DNA of 64,000 nt from positions 868,001 to 932,000 of the forward strand of contig NZ_JADJNP010000002.1 in assembly GCF_016714275.1 (NCBI RefSeq). The letters run 5' to 3'. Of this stretch, positions 40,024 through 48,953 are shown piece by piece. The position numbers and the translations under genes were made by a program. Source of the DNA: Tessaracoccus sp. Lineage in GTDB: Bacteria; Actinomycetota; Actinomycetes; Propionibacteriales; Propionibacteriaceae. Every line of letters starts with the position of its first letter. The first letter of the stretch is position 1. Under the pieces are notes generated by a model. It worked only from the letters and a program-made list of their open reading frames with translations, ran no database searches and had not been told where the DNA came from.

Positions 40024-42426
40024 TCACTCCCCTTCGTCCACGGAGACAGGCGAGACGGCCACGGGGGTGCCCGGGACCGTGTAGAGCCGCTGTTCGGGGC
40101 CTGGATTGAGCGGCACCCAGATCACGTCGTCGACCATCCCGTCGACGACGTCGAGGGGCAGCAGCGCGGACCGCTCGCCCACCCCGACGGCGACGACCTC
40201 ACCGAGGCCGAGGCGCTCGGCGGTGGCGGTCGACACCCGCGCGACCACAGGGCGGGCCGTGGCGCGCAGCGCGATCTCGTAGTCGTTGCCCTGCGAGGCA
40301 TCGAGCAGCTCGCGCCAGCCGGCGAGCAGCAGGCCGTCGGCCGGGCCGTCGGACGTGACCGCGGGGGCCGCGGGGCGGTCGCCGTCCCAGGCACCGAGCT
40401 CGGTGAAGTCGTTCCAGGCCTGCGTCGCGTTGCGGAAGCCGAGGTCGGAGCCAAGGGCGTCGGCGAGGGCGGCGAGGATCCGGAGGTCTGTCATCGGCGA
40501 AGGGGTCGCCTTGTTGATGATGCGGACCCTGCCGTCGCGGTGCTCCCAGTTGAGGAAGTGCCCGCCCTGCTCCTCGAGGAGCGCGGCGGGGAACACGACG
40601 TCGGCGCGCTCGGTCACTGCGCTCTGGCGCTGCTCGATGCTGACGACGAAGTCCGCGGCCTCAAGGCCCGCGAGGGCTGCGGCCGGGTTGGCGAGGTCCG
40701 ACGGATCGACGCCTGCGACGACGAGCGCCGCGAGCGAACCGTCGGTCAGTGCCGCAAACTGCTCGTCGGCGGTGAGGCCAGGAGCCGTCGGTAGCGAGTC
40801 GACGCCCCAGTGGGACGCGACGTCGACGCGGGCGGCCGCATCGGTGGCGGGGCGACCGCCGGGCAGCAGCCCGGGGAGGCAGCCGGCCTCGATGGCGCCC
40901 ATGTCACCGGCACGGCGCGGGATCCATGCGAGGCGGGCGCCCGTGGCGTCGGCCTTCGCGGCGGCGGCGCTGAGGAGGCCCGGCAGCACCGCGGCCCGCT
41001 CCCCCACCAGGATGATCGTGCCGGCGTCCAGGTCGGGGAGCGACCCGAGGGCCGCGGCCTCGCCGCCGGGGGCGGTGGGCACGACGGTCGCCGAGAGCTT
41101 CGCGGAGCCACGGGACGCGAACGGAGCGATGGTGGTCACCTGCAGGCGGTTCTTGCGGACGGCCTTGCGGAGGCGAAGGAAGATGCTGGGCGCCTCGTCC
41201 TCGGGCTCGAAGGCGACGAGCACAACGCGGGAGGCGGCCTCGAGGTCGGCGAAGGTCACCGACTCGATCAGGCCCCTGCCCGCGACGCGCGCGGCCAGGA
41301 ATCCCGCCTCCTCACCGGAGCCGGGACGCGAGCGGAAGTCGACGCTGTTGGTGCCGAGCACCGCGCGGGCGAACTTGGCGTATCCGTAGGCGTTCTCGAC
41401 GGTCAGTCGGCCGCCGGTCTGCACACCGACAGATGCGCCCGCGGCGCGGAGGCCGTGGACGGCGGCGTCGATGGCCTCGGGCCAGGACGCCGGCTCGAGG
41501 ACGCCGTTCCTGCGGACGAGCGGCCGGGTGACCCGGTCGTCGCCGCGGCCGTACATGAAGCCGAAGCGGCCCTTGTCGCAGTTCCACTCGTCGTTGGTCT
41601 CGGGCTTGTTGCCCGCGAGGCGACGCTTGACCTGGTGGTGCCGGTGATCGGTGCGCAGCTCGCAGCCGGACGCGCAGTGCTCGCAGGTCGTCGTCGTCGA
41701 CACGAGGTCGAACGGGCGCGACTGGAAGCGATACGCGGCCGACGTCAGCGCGCCGACCGGGCAGATCTGGACGACGTTGCCGGAGAAGTACGAGTCGTAG
41801 GGATCCTGCTCGTAGATGCCGACCTGCTGCAGCGCGCCGCGCTCGACGAGCGCGATGAACGGATCGCCGGAGATCTGCTCAGAGAACCGGGTGCAGCGCG
41901 CGCAGAGCACGCAGCGCTCCCGATCGAGCAGGATCTGCGCCGAGACGCTGACCGGCTTCGGGAACGTGCGCTTGAGGTCCGTGAACCGGCTCTCGCCGCG
42001 GCCGTTGCTGAGCGCCTGGTTCTGCAGGGGGCACTCGCCGCCCTTGTCACAGATGGGGCAGTCGAGCGGGTGGTTGATCAGCAGCAGTTCCAGCATGCCC
42101 TCCTGCGCCTTCTTGGCGACGGCGGAGCTGAGCTGGGTGTTGACCTTCATGCCCTCGGCGACCGGCATGGTGCAGGAGGCCTGCGGCTTCGGGAAGCCGC
42201 GGCCGTTGCCGGCATCGGGGATCTCGACCATGCACTGGCGGCACGCGCCGACGGGGTCGAGCAGCGGGTGGTCGCAGAATCGCGGGATGGCGGTGCCGAT
42301 CATCTCGGCGGCGCGGATGATCAGCGTGCCCTTCGGGACGCTGACCTGAGTGCCGTCGATGGTCAGGGTGACGAGGTCCGGCTTCGGCGTCACCTCCGCC
42401 GAGGTCGTCTTCGCGTCGACGCTCAT
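40024..42426 (-). CDS. nuoG: NADH-quinone oxidoreductase subunit G
   Basis: NuoG, 800 residues, the largest peripheral subunit. The N-terminal [2Fe-2S] ligands (CDHPLLDPVGACRQC, CTMPV), the His-Cys cluster site (HPLDCPICDKGGECPLQ), two more [4Fe-4S] motifs (CVLCARCTRF; later ICPVG) and the extra cluster CEHCASGC in the molybdopterin-like domain are all present. The C-terminal molybdopterin-oxidoreductase-like domain is degenerate, as usual for NuoG. Start ATG 42426 overlaps the nuoF stop; the open frame beyond it is antisense or shadow sequence over nuoF. Confidence 0.96.
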   Translation of the reverse strand: MSVDAKTTSAEVTPKPDLVTLTIDGTQVSVPKGTLIIRAAEMIGTAIPRFCDHPLLDPVGACRQCMVEIPDAGNGRGFPKPQASCTMPVAEGMKVNTQLSSAVAKKAQEGMLELLLINHPLDCPICDKGGECPLQNQALSNGRGESRFTDLKRTFPKPVSVSAQILLDRERCVLCARCTRFSEQISGDPFIALVERGALQQVGIYEQDPYDSYFSGNVVQICPVGALTSAAYRFQSRPFDLVSTTTTCEHCASGCELRTDHRHHQVKRRLAGNKPETNDEWNCDKGRFGFMYGRGDDRVTRPLVRRNGVLEPASWPEAIDAAVHGLRAAGASVGVQTGGRLTVENAYGYAKFARAVLGTNSVDFRSRPGSGEEAGFLAARVAGRGLIESVTFADLEAASRVVLVAFEPEDEAPSIFLRLRKAVRKNRLQVTTIAPFASRGSAKLSATVVPTAPGGEAAALGSLPDLDAGTIILVGERAAVLPGLLSAAAAKADATGARLAWIPRRAGDMGAIEAGCLPGLLPGGRPATDAAARVDVASHWGVDSLPTAPGLTADEQFAALTDGSLAALVVAGVDPSDLANPAAALAGLEAADFVVSIEQRQSAVTERADVVFPAALLEEQGGHFLNWEHRDGRVRIINKATPSPMTDLRILAALADALGSDLGFRNATQAWNDFTELGAWDGDRPAAPAVTSDGPADGLLLAGWRELLDASQGNDYEIALRATARPVVARVSTATAERLGLGEVVAVGVGERSALLPLDVVDGMVDDVIWVPLNPGPEQRLYTVPGTPVAVSPVSVDEGE

Positions 42427-43736
42427 CACAGGTCTCCTTCCACGTTGAACAGGGCGCTCTTCTCGTAGGGGAACAGCTCCCAGGCGGGCGTGTGGTAGCC
42501 CTGCTCGAACTCCGCGCGGAAGTGACGGACCGCGGAGGTCACGCACGCCACCGCACCGTCGGCCAGCGCGCAGAACGACTTGCCGCCGATGTTGTCGCAC
42601 ACGTCGAGCATCTTGTCGACGTCGCCCTCCTCGGCGGTTCCCGCCTCGAACCTCATCAACATCTGCGCGAGCCACCACGAACCCTCGCGGCAGGGCGTGC
42701 ACTTGCCGCAGGACTCGTGCTTGTAGAACTCGACGAACCGCAGCGTCGTGCGCACGATCGAGGTGGTGTCGTCGAACACCTGCAGGGCCTTCGTGCCCAG
42801 CATGGTGCCCGCGCCTGCCATGCCCTCGTAGTCGAGGGGGATGTCGAGGCCCTCGGCCGTCAGGATCGGGGTCGACGAGCCGCCCGGCGTGAAGAACTTC
42901 AGCTCGTGGCCCTCGCGCATGCCGCCGCCCAGCTCGATCAGCTGACGCAGCGTGATGCCCATGGGCGCCTCGAACTGGCCGGGGCTCTTGACGTGCCCGG
43001 ACAGCGAGTAGATCGTGAAGCCCTTCGACCGCTCGGTGCCCATCGACGAGAACCAGGCCGCGCCGTTGGCGACGATCGCAGGCACGGACGCGATGGACTC
43101 GACGTTGTTGATCACCGTCGGCGACGCGTAGAGGCCCGCGACGGCGGGGAACGGCGGCCGCAGCCGCGGCTGGCCACGACGGCCCTCTAGCGAGTCGAGC
43201 AGCGCCGTCTCCTCGCCGCAGATGTAGGCGCCCGCACCGGCGTGGACGATGATGTCCAGGTCGTAGCCGGTGCCGAGGATGTTGCGGCCGAGGTAGCCGG
43301 CGGCGTAGGCCTCGCGCACCGCCTGCTGCAGGCGGCGGATCACGTGGAGGACCTCGCCGCGACAGTAGATGAAGGCGTGCTTCGCGCGGATGGCGTACGA
43401 CGCGATGATGATTCCCTCGACCAGCGTGTGCGGCGTGGCCATCATCAGCGGGATGTCCTTGCAGGTGCCCGGCTCCGACTCGTCGGCGTTGACGACGAGG
43501 TACTTCGGGTTCGGGTTGTCCTGCGGGACGAAGGACCACTTCATGCCGGTCGGGAAGCCCGCGCCGCCACGGCCGCGAAGGTTGGCATCCTTGACCAGCG
43601 TGATCAGCTCGTCGGGGTGCATGTCGAGCGCCTTGCGCAGGGCCCGGTAGCCGCCGGTTGCCTCGTAGCGGCTGAGCTTCCAGGACTTGTCCTCGCCCCA
43701 CTGGGCGCTGAGGACCGGGGTAAGCAGGTCGGTCAC
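42426..43736 (-). CDS. nuoF: NADH-quinone oxidoreductase subunit F
   Basis: NuoF, 436 residues, holds the FMN and NADH sites and cluster N3. LRGRGGAGFPTGMKW is the NADH/FMN glycine-rich loop, GAGAYICGEETALLDSLEG the FMN-contact block, and ESCGKCTPCREG with a later cysteine (near residue 386) binds N3. Overlaps nuoE and nuoG by 4 and 1 bp. Confidence 0.97.
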   Translation of the reverse strand: MTDLLTPVLSAQWGEDKSWKLSRYEATGGYRALRKALDMHPDELITLVKDANLRGRGGAGFPTGMKWSFVPQDNPNPKYLVVNADESEPGTCKDIPLMMATPHTLVEGIIIASYAIRAKHAFIYCRGEVLHVIRRLQQAVREAYAAGYLGRNILGTGYDLDIIVHAGAGAYICGEETALLDSLEGRRGQPRLRPPFPAVAGLYASPTVINNVESIASVPAIVANGAAWFSSMGTERSKGFTIYSLSGHVKSPGQFEAPMGITLRQLIELGGGMREGHELKFFTPGGSSTPILTAEGLDIPLDYEGMAGAGTMLGTKALQVFDDTTSIVRTTLRFVEFYKHESCGKCTPCREGSWWLAQMLMRFEAGTAEEGDVDKMLDVCDNIGGKSFCALADGAVACVTSAVRHFRAEFEQGYHTPAWELFPYEKSALFNVEGDL

Positions 43737-44449
43737 TTCTCCTCCTCAGCGTCCGGGGCTGTCCAGTTGTTCTCCGCCGCGATGCGCCGGCCGAGCAGCG
43801 AGGCGTCGCCCGCGGACGGGCCCTCGTCGGCGCGGCCGTCCGGGAAGCCGGCGAGCACGCGCTCGGCGCCCTTCCACGACGTGAGGACGGCGCCGCGTGT
43901 GGAGACGACCTCCTCGTCGTTCAGCAGCCGCTCGATCAGCTCGTCGGTCTTCCTGGGGTCCATGTTGTCGAAGAACTCCCAGTTGACCATCATGACCGGA
44001 GCGAAGTCGCAGGCCGCGTTGCATTCGAGGCGCTCCAGGGAGACCTGGCCGTCCGGCGTCGTCTGGCCCTCGTCTATGCCGAGGCGGTCCTTGGCGCGCT
44101 GCAGCAGGATGTCGCCGCCCATGACAGCGCACAGCGCGGTGGTGCAGACGCCCAGGTGGTGCTTGCCCGCCGGGCGGCGCTTATACATGGTGTAGAACGT
44201 CGCGACGCCGGACACCTGCGCGGTGCTGATGCCGAGGATCTCGGCGCACACCTCGATGCCCCGCGGGCTGACCCGGCCGTCGACCGACTGCACCAGGTGC
44301 AGCATCGGCAGCAGCGCCGAGCGCGCCTGCGGGTAGCGGTCCGCGAGCTCCCGCAGATCGGCGATCGCGGCGTCGTCGATGTTGGTCGACTGATCCGAGT
44401 AGTCGACCGAGCCGGACTCGGGGAAGTGACTTTCGAAGTGGCCGCTCAT
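43733..44449 (-). CDS. nuoE: NADH-quinone oxidoreductase subunit E
   Basis: NuoE, 238 residues, carries [2Fe-2S] cluster N1a. The four cysteines lie in VCTTALCAVMGG and LECNAACDFAPVMMVN. An extension of about 70 residues follows the core, as in actinobacteria. The start is the ATG at 44449, overlapping the nuoD stop; a longer open frame upstream is a shadow of nuoD. Confidence 0.96.
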   Translation of the reverse strand: MSGHFESHFPESGSVDYSDQSTNIDDAAIADLRELADRYPQARSALLPMLHLVQSVDGRVSPRGIEVCAEILGISTAQVSGVATFYTMYKRRPAGKHHLGVCTTALCAVMGGDILLQRAKDRLGIDEGQTTPDGQVSLERLECNAACDFAPVMMVNWEFFDNMDPRKTDELIERLLNDEEVVSTRGAVLTSWKGAERVLAGFPDGRADEGPSAGDASLLGRRIAAENNWTAPDAEEEK

Positions 44450-45795
44450 CGGTCCACACCTCCAAGAACGGGGTCGAGGCTCGCGACCGCGACGACGACG
44501 TCGGACATCATGCCGCCCTCGCACATGGCGGGGATGGACTGCAGGTGGTTGAAGCCCGGGTCCCGGAAGTGGACCCGGAACGGGCGGGTGCCGCCGTCGG
44601 AGACCAGGTGCACGCCCAGCTCGCCCTTGGGCGACTCGATCGCCTGGTAGACCTGGCCGGCCGGCACCTTGAAGCCCTCGGTGACGATCTTGAAGTGGTG
44701 GATCAGCGCCTCCATGGACTCGCCCATGATGTGCTTGATGTGCTCGTTGGAGTTGCCCTGGCCGTCCGAGCCGACCGACAGCTGCGCGGGCCACGCGATC
44801 TTCTTGTCCGCCACCATGACCGGCTGGCCCTGGGTGCGCTCGAGGCGCTCGTAGCACTGCTCGACGATCTTCAGCGACTCCCAGCACTCCTGCAGGCGGA
44901 TCCGGAACCGGCCGTAGGCGTCGTTCGACGCCCAGGTGACCGTGTCGAAGTCGTAGGTCTCGTAGCCGCAGTACGGCTGCATCTTGCGGAGGTCCCAGTC
45001 GTAGCCGGTGGCGCGCAGCGGCGGTCCGGACGTGCCGAGCATCATGCTGGCAGTCAGGTCGAGGACGCCGACGTCGGAGAGACGGCCGATGAAGATCGGG
45101 TTCTCGTTGCAGAACAGCGCGTACTCGGGCAGGTGCTTCTTCAGCCAGTCGATGACGATGCGCAGGTGGCTGAGGCCATCCTCAGGGAGGTCGTTCGCCA
45201 CGCCACCAGGCCGTACGTACGCGTGGTTCATGCGCAGGCCGGTCAGGCCCTCAAGGTAGTCGAGGATCATCTCGCGCTCGCGGAAGCCGATCGTCATGAC
45301 GGTCAGCGCGCCGATCTCCATGCCGCCGGTGCCCATGGCCACCAGGTGCGACGCGATGCGGTTCAGCTCCATCACGAGCACGCGGATGATGCTGGCGCGC
45401 TCGGGGACATCGTCGGTGATGCCGAGCAGCTTTTCGACGGCCAGGCAGTAGGCGACCTCATTGAACAGGGGGGCGACGTAGTCCATGCGCGTGCAATACG
45501 TCACGCCCTGGGTCCACGTCTTGTACTCCATGTTCTTCTCGATGCCGGTGTGGAGGAACCCGATGCCGGGGCGGATGGAGACGACGGTCTCGCCGTCCAT
45601 CTCGAGGATGAGGCGGAGCACGCCGTGGGTCGACGGGTGCTGCGGGCCCATGTTGACGACGACGGTCTCGTCGCCGCGCTCGGCCTGCTCGCTCGCGATG
45701 TCGGCCCAGTCGCCGCCCTGCGCCAGGTAGACGCGGTCGACCTTCTCGTCGCCGGTCCCCGCGAAGATGTCCTCGGTAGCTGCGTGCGTGCTCAT
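44446..45795 (-). CDS. nuoD: NADH-quinone oxidoreductase subunit D
   Basis: NuoD, 449 residues, forms the quinone-binding site with NuoB. Conserved parts include VNMGPQHPSTHGVLRL with the quinone-headgroup His, GIEKNMEYKTWTQ, and a C-terminal PKGELGVHLVSDGGTRPFRVHFRDPGF. The start touches the nuoC stop (TAATG-type overlap). Confidence 0.97.
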   Translation of the reverse strand: MSTHAATEDIFAGTGDEKVDRVYLAQGGDWADIASEQAERGDETVVVNMGPQHPSTHGVLRLILEMDGETVVSIRPGIGFLHTGIEKNMEYKTWTQGVTYCTRMDYVAPLFNEVAYCLAVEKLLGITDDVPERASIIRVLVMELNRIASHLVAMGTGGMEIGALTVMTIGFREREMILDYLEGLTGLRMNHAYVRPGGVANDLPEDGLSHLRIVIDWLKKHLPEYALFCNENPIFIGRLSDVGVLDLTASMMLGTSGPPLRATGYDWDLRKMQPYCGYETYDFDTVTWASNDAYGRFRIRLQECWESLKIVEQCYERLERTQGQPVMVADKKIAWPAQLSVGSDGQGNSNEHIKHIMGESMEALIHHFKIVTEGFKVPAGQVYQAIESPKGELGVHLVSDGGTRPFRVHFRDPGFNHLQSIPAMCEGGMMSDVVVAVASLDPVLGGVDR

Positions 45796-46490
45796 TAGGA
45801 GTAGTTCCTCCTCTGATCGGGAGCGGGCACCTTCGCGCCCTTGTACTCGACGTCGACGCCGCCGAGCGGGTAGTCCTTGCGCTGTGGGTGTCCGCGCCAG
45901 TCGTCCGGCATCAGGATGCGGGTCAGCGACGGGTGGCCGTCGAAGAGGATCCCGAACATGTCCCAGGTCTCGCGCTCGTGCCAGTCCGCCATCGGGTACA
46001 CGGCAACGATTGAGGGGATGTGCGGGTCATCGTCGGGGCAGCTCACCTCGAGGCGCACCCTTCGGTTGTGGGTGTAGCTCAGCAGGTGGTAGACCGAATG
46101 CAGCTCGTGGCCGGTGTCTCCCGGGTAGTTCACGCCGGAGACCGACACGCAGATCTCGAAGCGAAGGAACGGGTCGTCGCGGAACGCCTGCACCGTCTTC
46201 AAGAGGTGCTCGCGCGGCACGTAGATGGTCAGCTCTCCGCGGTCGAAGAGGACCAGCTGGCCCTCAAGCTCCGGGACGACCTGCAGCGCGCGGCTGTGAA
46301 TGGCGTCGAACGGATCGCCGAACGGCCCGACGGTCTGGCCGGGCATCGCGTACTCGCGGACGAGGCCGCCGTAACCGGAGGTGTCGCCGGGGCCGCCGGC
46401 CGCCCACATGCCCTGCTTGGTGCGGATCACCGGGCGCTCGACGGAGGCGCCGTCGGCGACCGGGAGGTTGTCGGGGGTCTGCTCGCTCAT
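45795..46490 (-). CDS. nuoC: NADH-quinone oxidoreductase subunit C
   Basis: NuoC, 231 residues, a separate subunit (not fused with NuoD as in E. coli). The 30-kDa signature ADWHERETWDMFGILFDGHPSL and LMPDDWRGHPQRKDYPLGG are present. An N-terminal extension of about 60 residues, usual in actinobacteria, precedes the core. Start ATG 46490 overlaps the nuoB stop; upstream open frame is shadow. Confidence 0.96.
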   Translation of the reverse strand: MSEQTPDNLPVADGASVERPVIRTKQGMWAAGGPGDTSGYGGLVREYAMPGQTVGPFGDPFDAIHSRALQVVPELEGQLVLFDRGELTIYVPREHLLKTVQAFRDDPFLRFEICVSVSGVNYPGDTGHELHSVYHLLSYTHNRRVRLEVSCPDDDPHIPSIVAVYPMADWHERETWDMFGILFDGHPSLTRILMPDDWRGHPQRKDYPLGGVDVEYKGAKVPAPDQRRNYS

Positions 46491-47041
46491 CGCATGAGGC
46501 CCTTCATCTCGATCTTGGCAGGCGCGGCCAGTGCCAGCTGCTCTGCCTCTTCGATCGCCGCGGCCTCGTTCGGGCCGATCGGGCGGTGCTGAACACGCTC
46601 GCGGAGCTTGAACATGGCGTCGATCAGCATGTCGGGGCGCGGCGGGCAGCCCGGCAGGTACATGTCGACGGGAAGGAAGTGGTCGCAGCCCTGGACGACG
46701 GCGTAGTTGTTGAACATGCCGCCCGAGGAGGCGCAGGCACCCATCGCGATGACCCACTTCGGGTTCGGCATCTGGTCGTAGACCTGGCGAACGACCGGCG
46801 CCATCTTCTGCGAGACGCGGCCGGAGACGATCATGAGGTCGGCCTGGCGCGGCGAGGCGCGGAACACCTCCTGGCCCCAGCGGCCGGCGTCGAACCGCGG
46901 CGTGCCGTAGGCCATCATCTCGATCGCGCAGCAGGCGAGACCCATGGTGGCGGGCCAGAACGACGCCTTGCGCACCCAACCGAAGATCCCCTCGACGGTG
47001 GTCAAGAGGATGCCGCTGGGGAGCTTGTCTTCGATACCCAT
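46487..47041 (-). CDS. nuoB: NADH-quinone oxidoreductase subunit B
   Basis: NuoB, 184 residues, binds cluster N2, the last centre before quinone. The four ligands are in LACCAIEMMA (tandem Cys), GACASSGGMF and LPGCPPRP. The ATG at 47041 is chosen because GGAAG lies 10 bases upstream; an in-frame TTG at 47056 would overlap that site. The gene follows nuoA by 15 bp. Confidence 0.97.
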   Translation of the reverse strand: MGIEDKLPSGILLTTVEGIFGWVRKASFWPATMGLACCAIEMMAYGTPRFDAGRWGQEVFRASPRQADLMIVSGRVSQKMAPVVRQVYDQMPNPKWVIAMGACASSGGMFNNYAVVQGCDHFLPVDMYLPGCPPRPDMLIDAMFKLRERVQHRPIGPNEAAAIEEAEQLALAAPAKIEMKGLMR

Positions 47042-47056
47042 ATCAGTGACTTCCAA

Positions 47057-47416
47057 TCATTCCCAGTCGAGGCCCTTGCGGCGCAGGACGTAGAAGTAGG
47101 GGACAAAGAAGAGGACGATGAAGATGACCATCGCGATCTTCGTGAACCATTCGAGCTGGTTGAAGGCGACCGCCCAGGGCAGGAGGAAAACGACCTCGAT
47201 GTCGAAGACGATGAACATCATTGCGGTGATGTAGTACTTGACCGGGAACCGACCGCCGCCGACGGGCTGCGGGGTGGGCTGGATGCCGCACTCGTAGCTG
47301 TCGTACTTCGCGCGGTTGTAGCGGCCGGGACCGACGACCGCGCTGAGCCCCATGGAGACCAGGACGAACAGCGAGGCAAGAAGCACCATGCCCAGGATCG
47401 GGATGTAAGGATTCAT
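47057..47416 (-). CDS. nuoA: NADH-quinone oxidoreductase subunit A
   Basis: NuoA, 119 residues with three membrane helices (ILGMVLLASLFVLVSMGL; FIVFDIEVVFLLPWAVAF; MVIFIVLFFVPYFYVL). The loop YNRAKYDSYECGIQP and the FDIE acidic motif are characteristic. It is the first of the fourteen nuo genes and lies 20 bp after the menJ-like gene, so the two are probably co-transcribed. Confidence 0.97.
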   Translation of the reverse strand: MNPYIPILGMVLLASLFVLVSMGLSAVVGPGRYNRAKYDSYECGIQPTPQPVGGGRFPVKYYITAMMFIVFDIEVVFLLPWAVAFNQLEWFTKIAMVIFIVLFFVPYFYVLRRKGLDWE

Positions 47417-47436
47417 CGTTTACTCATTCCTTCCGG

Positions 47437-48723
47437 TCAGGCCGACGGGGCGACCTTGCAGAGCGCGTTGATGATGCGGTCCATGGCGTCACCGTCGTGC
47501 TTGTCGGTGAGGTTGGCTAGCAACTTAAGCACGAATCGCATGAGCGTCTTGCGCGGCAGGCCATATTGGGTACAAAGATGCATGATCCGCGGGTCGCCGA
47601 TCAGCTTCACGAAGATCGTGCCGAGGCGGTAGTAGCCGCCCAGTTCCGCCTTCAGCCGCTCGGGGTAGGCGCGCATCGCCTTCTCCGCCGAAGTGGTGCC
47701 GAAGCCGCGCGACCGCGCCTCCGCGATGGCCTCCGCGGCCATCTCCGCTGACTCTATCGCGTAAGGGATGCCCTCGCCGTTGAACGGGTTGACCATGCCG
47801 CCGGCGTCGCCGACCAGCACCAGCCCGCGGCCGTAGTGCGGCTGCCGGTTGAAGGCCATGGGAAGCGCGGCGCCCTGCACCTTGCCCACCATGTTCTGAT
47901 CGCGGAAGCCCCACTCCTCCGGCGTGTTGTCGACCCAGCGCTTCAGGAGCGCGCGGTAGTCCGTCTGGCCGAAGCTCTTGGAGGTGTTGAGGACGCCGAG
48001 GCCGACGTTGCTCGTGCCGTCGCCCATGCCGAAGACCCAGCCGTAGCCGGGCATCAGCGTCGACTCGTGTGGCTTGCCGTCCCAGAGTTCCAGCCAGCTC
48101 TCGAGGTAGTCGTCGTTCGTGCGCGGGCTCGTGTAGTAGGTGCGCACCGCCACGCCCATGGGCCGGTCGTCGCGCTTGTTCAGACCCAGGGAGATCGAGA
48201 GGCGCGAGGAGTTGCCGTCGGCGGCGACGACGATCGGCGCGGTGAAGCTGCGGCCGTCTTTCGTGGTGACGCCGGTGATGCGGCCCGTGCGGTCGTCGAG
48301 GATGCCGCCATCGACGTTCGCCCCCTCGACGAGGTTCGCGCCGCTGCGGACGGCCTCCTGGGCGAGGATGTTGTCGAAATCGGCGCGCGGGCGCTGCAGG
48401 CCGTGCGGCGGGAAGTCGGTCAGGTCCGGCCAGGGCAGCTCGAATGGCTCGGTGCGGCCGCCATAGACGCGCAGGCCGTAGTTGTGGATCCAGCCCGCTT
48501 CCTTCGACGTATCGATGCCGAGGCGGGTGAGGGCGCGCGTCGCGCGCGGGGTGAGGCCGTCGCCGCACACCTTCTCCCGCGGGAAGTGAGACTTCTCCAG
48601 CAGCGTGACGTTCAAACCGTGCCTGGCGAGGTACGCAGCGGCGGTCGATCCGCCGGGACCGGCCCCGACGACGACGACGTCGGACTCGGCAGCACCCTCG
48701 CCCTTGGGCTTGGCGAACGACAT
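47437..48723 (-). CDS. Geranylgeranyl reductase family flavoprotein, MenJ-like
   Basis: A 428-residue FAD-dependent reductase. DVVVVGAGPGGSTAAAYLAR is the FAD-binding motif, REKVCGDGLTPRA the family Cys-containing block, and LVLVGDAGGMVNPFNGEGIPYAIESAE the second FAD contact. Family members saturate polyprenyl chains of lipids; in mycobacteria MenJ hydrogenates one isoprene unit of menaquinone, and the position directly before nuoA, with menF and menG nearby, makes that role likely here. ATG 48723 has AGGAGA 5 bases upstream; the frame extends 33 bp further without support. Confidence 0.9.
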   Translation of the reverse strand: MSFAKPKGEGAAESDVVVVGAGPGGSTAAAYLARHGLNVTLLEKSHFPREKVCGDGLTPRATRALTRLGIDTSKEAGWIHNYGLRVYGGRTEPFELPWPDLTDFPPHGLQRPRADFDNILAQEAVRSGANLVEGANVDGGILDDRTGRITGVTTKDGRSFTAPIVVAADGNSSRLSISLGLNKRDDRPMGVAVRTYYTSPRTNDDYLESWLELWDGKPHESTLMPGYGWVFGMGDGTSNVGLGVLNTSKSFGQTDYRALLKRWVDNTPEEWGFRDQNMVGKVQGAALPMAFNRQPHYGRGLVLVGDAGGMVNPFNGEGIPYAIESAEMAAEAIAEARSRGFGTTSAEKAMRAYPERLKAELGGYYRLGTIFVKLIGDPRIMHLCTQYGLPRKTLMRFVLKLLANLTDKHDGDAMDRIINALCKVAPSA

Positions 48724-48953
48724 TCGGTCTCCTGTTATTCCATATGCGCGGGGCAATTCTCCGGGTCAGTCTAGGGGTGCGCCGACAGTTCGGCCAACCC
48801 AACCCACGCTTCCGCTACTGGCAAGCGACAAGGGCTTTTGGCCTTAATTTCGTCACTACTACATTGCGTAAAAATCGGGGTCGGGGTCAGTTCGCGGGAG
48901 CCCGAAACGGAGACTGGCGGCTGAGTGGCCGCGAGTAGCCCATCCCGCGCGCC
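48724..48953. promoter_or_regulatory. Divergent intergenic region, menJ-like/nuo unit and menF
   Basis: 230 bp between divergent genes. The AT-rich stretch at about 48836-48880 stands out from the GC-rich surroundings and is the best place for the promoters of both the nuo unit (minus) and menF (plus). I could not fix a -10/-35 pair with confidence. Confidence 0.4.

Noticed and set aside
42427..43701. The nuoG frame open for 1.3 kb upstream of its ATG
   Set aside because: The upstream part is a shadow frame over nuoF with biased composition; the NuoG N-terminus begins exactly at the ATG overlapping the nuoF stop.
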